From positions 1-10,596 of the forward strand of contig JAMONG010000146.1 of NCBI GenBank assembly GCA_027066595.1: a DNA stretch of 10,596 nucleotides. Reading direction: 5' to 3'. This document shows, piece after piece, positions 6,292 to 10,596 of the stretch. Each line of letters starts with the position of its first letter. Position 1 is the stretch's first letter. Below the pieces are notes generated by a model. It saw only the letters and a list, made by a program, of their open reading frames with translations, was not told where the DNA came from and did not search any database. A program made the position numbers and the translations under genes. This stretch comes from Sulfurovum sp. (GTDB taxonomy: Bacteria > Campylobacterota > Campylobacteria > Campylobacterales > Sulfurovaceae).

Positions 6292-6341
6292 ACACTACTC
6301 TATATCCTAGGAAGAGAGTATCTTCCTAGAGGAGTGTTTTT
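6292..6341 (+). terminator. Rho-independent terminator of amtB-glnK
   Basis: An inner perfect 9-bp stem CTAGGAAGA/TCTTCCTAG (6307-6315 and 6321-6329, 5-base loop) sits inside an outer stem ACACTACT/AGGAGTGT (6292-6299 and 6330-6337, one mismatch), and TTTTT follows at 6337-6341. It lies 2 bases after the glnK stop. Its right arm contains the stop codon of the convergent yigZ gene. No T-run is present on the other strand, so it should act mainly rightward. Confidence 0.85.
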
Positions 6342-6880
6342 AATTTTTTAATTTTTTCCTCACTCCCTGTCACTTTCCAAGAAACACTGTCTGTACCAAA
6401 ATCACGTTCATAGTTAGAAATTTGTAATTGACGTAAATGATACAGTATCTTCTCTACATTGCTATAGGAACTAGTAAAAGTAGTACTCTCTTCTTTCTCA
6501 TAAACTGCAAGTGTTGTTTTTATTAACAGATTTTTTACAGCCAAAGTGTAAGCTCTTGCCATACCACCTGTACCAAGTTTAATACCACCAAAATAGCGTA
6601 CAATCAACACCGCACAGTTAATAAGCTCTTCTCCACGTAATACATTAAGTACTGGCATCCCTGCACATCCCTTTGGTTCACCATCATCAGAAAAGTTTTC
6701 AACTATCTGTTCAAACTCATTTAAATACCGTAGTGCATAGACCACATGATTTGCTTTTGGATGTTGCATTTTTAATTTATCTTGTAAACCTTCATACTGT
6801 GAAATAGGTACAAGATATGCAAGAAATTTAGACCGCTTTACTTCTATTGTCAATTCTGAAATCGTTTCAATGGTTTGCAC
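6326..6880 (-). CDS. yigZ: YigZ/IMPACT-family protein (UPF0029)
   Basis: This 184-residue protein belongs to the conserved YigZ (IMPACT N-terminal) family, whose bacterial role is not firmly known; translation-related or nucleic-acid-binding functions have been proposed. The family signature is clear: NFSDDGEPKGCAGMPVL (62-78) and VRYFGGIKLGTGGMARAY (94-111). The C-terminal portion after about 125 corresponds to the small DUF1949 domain and is somewhat shorter than in E. coli YigZ (about 204 residues overall). Translation starts at a GTG whose first base is the last base of the hemH TAG stop, so the two are translationally coupled and form one unit from the hemH promoter. The stop lies within the glnK terminator stem. 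Confidence 0.9.
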   Translation of the reverse strand: MQTIETISELTIEVKRSKFLAYLVPISQYEGLQDKLKMQHPKANHVVYALRYLNEFEQIVENFSDDGEPKGCAGMPVLNVLRGEELINCAVLIVRYFGGIKLGTGGMARAYTLAVKNLLIKTTLAVYEKEESTTFTSSYSNVEKILYHLRQLQISNYERDFGTDSVSWKVTGSEEKIKKLKTLL

Positions 6881-7815
6881 TAGATTTTTAATACCCTATC
6901 TACAATTAAATCTACAAACTTCTCAGAACTATTCATGCATTTAGCAACGATATAATCGTCATATTTAATTTTCTCAGCTATCTCACGATGTTCAATATCA
7001 AGTTCAAAGACTGTCTCTGAATTATCTAAAGTAAATGCCAATGGGAAAATCACTACTTTACGATGTGTTGGATTACGCAATACATCTATAAGATTAGGCT
7101 CAAGCCAGTCAGAGTCTCCTACTTTAGATTGATAAACAAGTTTAATATCATGAAAATGAATACCACGTTCTTTCAAATAAATTTTAAGAGCAGAAGCATT
7201 ACCCTCAACTTGATTTTGATAAGGGTCACCAGATTGTATGATACTTACAGGTAATCCATGAGCCGAAAGAAGTAAATCATACTCTTTTGTATCTTTACCC
7301 TCCATAGCTTCGATAATCTTTTCACAAGATGCCTCTATATAGTCATAATCATCATAATAAGGCTTAATGACTGTTATCTTAGGGCTATAGTCTAAAAGTT
7401 GGCATCTCTGCTCTATATCTTCAACTGAAGAGAGTGTAGTTGTCGTTGAATATTGTGGATACATAGGAAATAAAATGAGTTCTTCTAGCCCATCTTTTTG
7501 ACACTTTTCAAGTGCGACATCTGCAAAAGGAGGAACATACCGCATCGTAGCATAAATAGGCATATCTATTTTTTTTTCAAGTTTTTCTATGAGTTTAGAA
7601 GTTAACCCTGGCAATGGTGATTTACCACCTAATAGTCCATAATTTTCTTTCACCTCTTCAAGACGTTTATTGATAATAATCGCTGAAACAAGTTTACGTG
7701 TATAGGGATTCATGGTCAATATATTTTTATCTGCAAACATATTACGTAAAAAAAGTTCAACCTCTTCTATATTATTGGGACCACCCATATTAAGAAGCAA
7801 CAACGCCTGTTTCAT
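6880..7815 (-). CDS. hemH: Ferrochelatase
   Basis: This 311-residue protein inserts Fe2+ into protoporphyrin IX, the last step of protoheme synthesis by the protoporphyrin route. It starts with KQALLLLNMGGP, typical of HemH. The metal-site histidine H186 lies in LLLSAHGLPVSII, and the acidic partner E267 in DNSETVFELDIE; YQSKVGDSDWLEP (228-240) is the other strong family block. Length matches bacterial ferrochelatases (310-320). No C-terminal membrane helix or [2Fe-2S] cysteine cluster is seen. AAAGGAT before the ATG is a good ribosome site. It is divergent from kdsB and overlaps yigZ by one base at its 3' end. No other heme gene is nearby. Confidence 0.95.
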   Translation of the reverse strand: MKQALLLLNMGGPNNIEEVELFLRNMFADKNILTMNPYTRKLVSAIIINKRLEEVKENYGLLGGKSPLPGLTSKLIEKLEKKIDMPIYATMRYVPPFADVALEKCQKDGLEELILFPMYPQYSTTTTLSSVEDIEQRCQLLDYSPKITVIKPYYDDYDYIEASCEKIIEAMEGKDTKEYDLLLSAHGLPVSIIQSGDPYQNQVEGNASALKIYLKERGIHFHDIKLVYQSKVGDSDWLEPNLIDVLRNPTHRKVVIFPLAFTLDNSETVFELDIEHREIAEKIKYDDYIVAKCMNSSEKFVDLIVDRVLKI

Positions 7816-7833
7816 ACATATCCTTTTAAAGTC

Positions 7834-7861
7834 TTGTATTTTAGCATAGAGAGTGTAAAAT
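7834..7861 (+). promoter_or_regulatory. Candidate sigma-70 promoter of kdsB
   Basis: TTGTAT (7834-7839) and TAAAAT (7856-7861) are separated by 16 bases, placing transcription start about 30 bases before the ATG at 7897. Both hexamers are near consensus. It overlaps the divergent hemH promoter candidate. Confidence 0.5.
7838..7846 (-). promoter_or_regulatory. Candidate extended -10 promoter of hemH-yigZ
   Basis: On the minus strand TGCTAAAAT (7846 down to 7838) has the TGn extension and a near-consensus -10, about 23 bases before the hemH ATG. No clear -35 is seen. It overlaps the kdsB promoter candidate, so the two divergent promoters may compete. Confidence 0.4.
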
Positions 7862-7896
7862 CATACATAATTACAGTTAACAAACAAAGGTTTTAT

Positions 7897-8616
7897 ATGA
7901 TTATCATTCCCGCACGTATCGGTTCATCTCGCTTTCCTAACAAAGTATTGGCAGATATTGGAGGTATGCCTATGGTTATCCGTACAGCTAAAGCTGTTGA
8001 GAGCATTGATAATGTTGTGATTGCCACAGATTCACAAGAAGTAATAAATATAGCAAACCAATATAACATACAAGCTATTATGACATCTACTAAACATCAA
8101 AGTGGTACAGATCGGATTTATGATGCTGCACAAAAACTGAAACTTTCAAATGATGAAGTTATCATCAATGTCCAAGGGGATGAACCTTTTATAGAAACAG
8201 AAGTGATTGAAGCTATTTACCACTTAACAAAAAAAAATAAAAATAGTGACACTATTATAATGAATTCTTGTTATAAATTCATTTCACACCCAGAAGCAGA
8301 TGACCCCAATATAGTAAAAGTTGTTACAGATAAAAATGATATAGCACTTTATTTTTCACGTGCTAAAATACCCTATCCTAGAGACCACCATTTTAATGCT
8401 TATAAAGGTCATTTAGGTATCTATGGGTTTACTATGAAATCATTAGAACATTTTTGTAAAAGTACACAAGCACCTTTAGAAGAGATAGAAAAACTAGAAC
8501 AGTTAAGGGCACTCTACCATGGTTTTAAGATAGCCATGGTAGAAGTTAATACAGAAAGTTTTGGTATAGATACACCTGAAGACCTAGAAAAAGCAATAAG
8601 ACATCACCAACTATAA
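7897..8616 (+). CDS. kdsB: 3-deoxy-manno-octulosonate cytidylyltransferase (CMP-KDO synthetase)
   Basis: This 239-residue cytoplasmic enzyme activates KDO with CTP to give CMP-KDO for lipopolysaccharide inner core and lipid A assembly. The nucleotide-binding N-terminus is MIIIPARIGSSRFPNKVL, followed by TSTKHQSGTDR (63-73) and NVQGDEPFI (91-99), all diagnostic of KdsB. LGIYGF and LEQLRALYHGFKI with the closing GIDTPEDLE are also conserved. I chose ATG 7897 because it begins exactly at the family N-terminus and has AAAGG (7886-7890) six bases upstream. The frame is open back to 7834, but the extra residues (SIESVKSYIITVNKQRF) do not resemble the family and cover the promoter. The gene implies a Gram-negative LPS producer. 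Confidence 0.96.
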   Translation: MIIIPARIGSSRFPNKVLADIGGMPMVIRTAKAVESIDNVVIATDSQEVINIANQYNIQAIMTSTKHQSGTDRIYDAAQKLKLSNDEVIINVQGDEPFIETEVIEAIYHLTKKNKNSDTIIMNSCYKFISHPEADDPNIVKVVTDKNDIALYFSRAKIPYPRDHHFNAYKGHLGIYGFTMKSLEHFCKSTQAPLEEIEKLEQLRALYHGFKIAMVEVNTESFGIDTPEDLEKAIRHHQL

Positions 8617-8640
8617 ATAATAACCTTAGTTATTATTTAT
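8613..8640. terminator. A/T-rich hairpin between convergent kdsB and the platform gene
   Basis: ATAAATAATAAC (8613-8624) and GTTATTATTTAT (8629-8640) form a perfect 12-bp stem with a CTTA loop. It includes the kdsB stop codon and ends 4 bases before the opposing stop codon. The stem is weak (almost all A/T) and no long T-run follows, but position and symmetry suit a shared bidirectional terminator. Confidence 0.55.
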
Positions 8641-8644
8641 CTTA

Positions 8645-9892
8645 TTAACCTTTAACCGCTTTACCCAGATCCCACATAGGCATAAAGATACCAAGAGCCA
8701 TAAGTAATACAAGTATAGCAATAAAGAACATCATAATTGGCTCGATATAAGCAGCTAAATTATCAATCAGATCTTGAAACTCCATATCATAATATTGTGT
8801 TACTTTATCAAGCATAGCATCAAGTTGTCCACCAGCTTCACCAGCCTTAATCATTTGTAAAAGCATATTTTCATAAAGACCTGTAATTTGAAATGACTCA
8901 GCCAATGACATACCTCTACCGATATTAGCATTTACTGTTAAGAGTTGCCTCTTTATAGCAGCATTATCTACCATGCCCACTGCAGTATCTAAAGCTTCAG
9001 ATACTGGTATACCTGACTTTACAAGTTCACCAAATACCAAGTTGTATTTATGCATTGTAGAAAGGAAAATCGCTTTATTGATAAGATAAAATTTTGGATG
9101 TATCATCAATTTATCCATTTTGTATTTAAAATCTTTATTATTTTTATACATAAATTTTATGGTAAATATACTCACGGCTATGATTCCAATAATCAATAAC
9201 CCATAATTAGAAAATGCCCACTCAAGGTTTAATAAAATACGTGTAGGTAAAGGAAGTTCTGTTTTAAACTTGGAAAAAATATCTTTAAATTTTGGCACAA
9301 CTACCATAATAAGTACAGTAAATGCAATACCCATCGCAGCCAAAGTAATCAGTGGACCACGAATAGCTTTTTTAAACTTAGCCGTATTATCCCTAATACT
9401 CTCCATAATATCTGCTAGCTTATGATAAGACTCTGAGAGATTACCTGTTCTTTCTCCTAAGTTTGTCATTGCCAATGCTACATGCCCAAACTCTGCGGTA
9501 AAAGGTTCCATTGCATCAGACATACTGTTACCTGCATTAATATCAGCATTTATTTTTGCATAAATATCTTTTAACTGCTTATTTTGTGTATTATCTGAAA
9601 CTTCTGCTAATGTATCATTAATTGCAATTCCTGCATCTGTCATGACAGCAATTTGACGAATAGTAGAAATTTTATCTTGAATAGGTATTTTTGACTTTGA
9701 TGATTTCTTAAACTCAAGTAAAATTTGTGACATGGTATCTTCTAGAGGTTTTGAAGTCTCTAAAGCTTTCATGACCATTGAAGTTGGAAACCTTTTTTTA
9801 GCTATATTAATAGCTTCCATTTTATGATTTGCCTTAATAATCTCTTGACGTCTTTGACCTTTATTCATCACTGTTACACTAAAATATTTCAT
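8645..9892 (-). CDS. Type II secretion/type IV pilus inner-membrane platform protein, GspF/PilC family
   Basis: This 415-residue polytopic protein would anchor the secretion or pilus-assembly ATPase at the inner membrane. It shows the two repeated T2SSF domains: the first around 75-200 with the LGERTGNLSESYHKLADIM helix, the second around 275-400 with the matching GEAGGQLDAMLDKVTQYYD. Membrane segments are at about 180-200, 230-248 and 383-405, the last reading IEPIMMFFIAILVLLMALG. Length equals the family norm (about 400). The start codon is one base after the stop of the upstream ATPase gene, so the two are coupled. It could serve a type II secretion system, a type IV pilus, or natural transformation as CtsE/CtsF in Campylobacter; the window does not decide. 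Confidence 0.92.
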   Translation of the reverse strand: MKYFSVTVMNKGQRRQEIIKANHKMEAINIAKKRFPTSMVMKALETSKPLEDTMSQILLEFKKSSKSKIPIQDKISTIRQIAVMTDAGIAINDTLAEVSDNTQNKQLKDIYAKINADINAGNSMSDAMEPFTAEFGHVALAMTNLGERTGNLSESYHKLADIMESIRDNTAKFKKAIRGPLITLAAMGIAFTVLIMVVVPKFKDIFSKFKTELPLPTRILLNLEWAFSNYGLLIIGIIAVSIFTIKFMYKNNKDFKYKMDKLMIHPKFYLINKAIFLSTMHKYNLVFGELVKSGIPVSEALDTAVGMVDNAAIKRQLLTVNANIGRGMSLAESFQITGLYENMLLQMIKAGEAGGQLDAMLDKVTQYYDMEFQDLIDNLAAYIEPIMMFFIAILVLLMALGIFMPMWDLGKAVKG

Positions 9893-9893
9893 C

Positions 9894-10596
9894 TTACAAC
9901 CTCGCTACTCTAAATATTTCTTCAATTGTTGATTTACCTTCAAGTGCTTTATGAACACCATCTTCAAACATTGTCACAAAACCTTCTTCATATGCTTGTT
10001 TTGTTAAATCTTCTTTGGAAGCAACTTTGGCAATCATACGTGCCAATGTTTCTGAAATTGTTAAAACTTCAGAAATCATCTCACGTCCAGCATAGCCAGT
10101 ATGTCCACACTCTTTACACCCTTCTCCTTTATAAAAAGTAGGATCTTCAGGTAAATACTGTTCTACTTCTTTATAAAGTAGTGGATCTAAAATAGCTTCT
10201 TTTTTACAATGTATACATATTTTCCTTACAAGTCTTTGTGCCTGAATAGCAACTAATGCACCTGATACAAGATATTCTTCAATACCCATATCTAATATTC
10301 TTGATATTGATGATATAGCGTCATTCGTATGCAGTGTTGATAAAACCAAGTGCCCCGTTAATGCAGCTTGAATTGCAATACGCAGTGTCTCTTGATTTCG
10401 AATTTCACCAATCATAATCTTATCGGGATCTTGTCTCAAAATAGATTTTAAAGCATCTGAAAAACCAAGCCCAACATGTTCACGTACATTTACTTGTTGT
10501 AAACCAGACATTTGATACTCTACAGGATCTTCAACAGTAATAATCTTATCTTTGACATCTTTAATGGCATTAATCGCACCATACAGTGTAGTCGTT
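9894..10596 (-). CDS. GspE/PilB-type secretion ATPase, 5'-truncated by window edge
   Basis: These are the last 233 full codons of a hexameric cytoplasmic ATPase that drives pseudopilus or pilus assembly. The frame is open to the window end, so the ATG at 10511 is internal. The visible part begins inside Walker A (TTTLYGAIN), then the Asp box ITVEDPVEY, Walker B DPDKIMIGEIRN, and the His box TGHLVLSTLHTNDA. A zinc-type tetracysteine motif follows, C-x2-C, 29 residues, C-x2-C (CIHC and CKEC), the spacing known from GspE. GYAGREMISEVL and a closing helical region ending FRVARL complete the domain. The N-terminal domain lies outside. The GspF/PilC partner starts one base after this stop codon. 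Confidence 0.93.
   Translation of the reverse strand, partial: TTTLYGAINAIKDVKDKIITVEDPVEYQMSGLQQVNVREHVGLGFSDALKSILRQDPDKIMIGEIRNQETLRIAIQAALTGHLVLSTLHTNDAISSISRILDMGIEEYLVSGALVAIQAQRLVRKICIHCKKEAILDPLLYKEVEQYLPEDPTFYKGEGCKECGHTGYAGREMISEVLTISETLARMIAKVASKEDLTKQAYEEGFVTMFEDGVHKALEGKSTIEEIFRVARL

Noticed and set aside
7834..7896. Upstream extension of kdsB to a TTG at 7834
   Set aside because: The extra 21 residues do not match KdsB, they cover the promoter hexamers, and ATG 7897 has a well-spaced AAAGG and begins at the family N-terminus.
9926..10141. 71-codon plus-strand frame opposite the secretion ATPase
   Set aside because: It is antisense to the conserved tetracysteine and C-terminal region and is low in complexity.
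1..10596. CRISPR array, tRNA, rRNA, transposase or integrase
   Set aside because: No regularly spaced repeats, cloverleaf sequences, rRNA motifs or recombinase genes were seen on either strand by eye.

Overview
The window looks like chromosome from a Campylobacterota bacterium, probably of the Sulfurimonas/Sulfurovum type. The reasons are the low GC content, the A/T-rich intergenic DNA, and a mix of assimilatory-type nitrate reductase, Amt/GlnK, KdsB and a type II secretion-like ATPase/platform pair. This taxonomic call is inference from gene content and style, not from a marker gene.

Layout. Positions 1-1984 (+) hold the C-terminal 660 codons of a molybdopterin nitrate reductase of the NasA/NarB type. 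Its last codons lie inside a 112-bp element with 24-bp inverted ends (1956-2067) that fills the convergent junction with a minus-strand DUF234/nuclease-like gene (2079-2909). A short divergent region follows, then a two-gene regulatory unit (3066-3800 and 3809-4501, +), then amtB (4599-5906, +) and glnK (5948-6289, +), closed by a strong hairpin terminator. On the minus strand, hemH (7815-6880) and a YigZ-family gene (6880-6326) overlap by one base. Divergent from hemH is kdsB (7897-8616, +). The right end (8645-10596, minus) carries the platform protein and the C-terminal part of the ATPase of a type II secretion or type IV pilus-like system.

How the genes fit together. The left and centre form a nitrogen-acquisition region: nitrate reduction, ammonium transport, PII signalling and a dedicated regulator pair. 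The pair resembles NtrC (AAA+ plus Fis-type helix-turn-helix) and NtrB (PAS plus a relic ATPase-like region), but both are stripped down. The NtrC-like protein has no receiver domain and no GAFTGA sigma-54 loop, and its Walker B is altered. The NtrB-like protein has no recognisable phospho-accepting histidine. The same 17-bp palindrome, TGATTAA-N3-TTAATCA, lies in front of the regulator pair (3024-3040) and in front of amtB (4512-4528). No sigma-54 promoter is visible at either place. I read this as a reduced, probably sigma-70-dependent nitrogen-control module acting on amtB-glnK. It is the most interesting item in the window.

Other points are a probable MITE that has rewritten the C-terminus of the nitrate reductase, a DUF234 gene whose 5' end lacks a normal in-frame start, and a perfect intercistronic hairpin between amtB and glnK. 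No tRNA, rRNA, CRISPR array or transposase gene was seen, and no gene-free stretch exceeds 300 bases.
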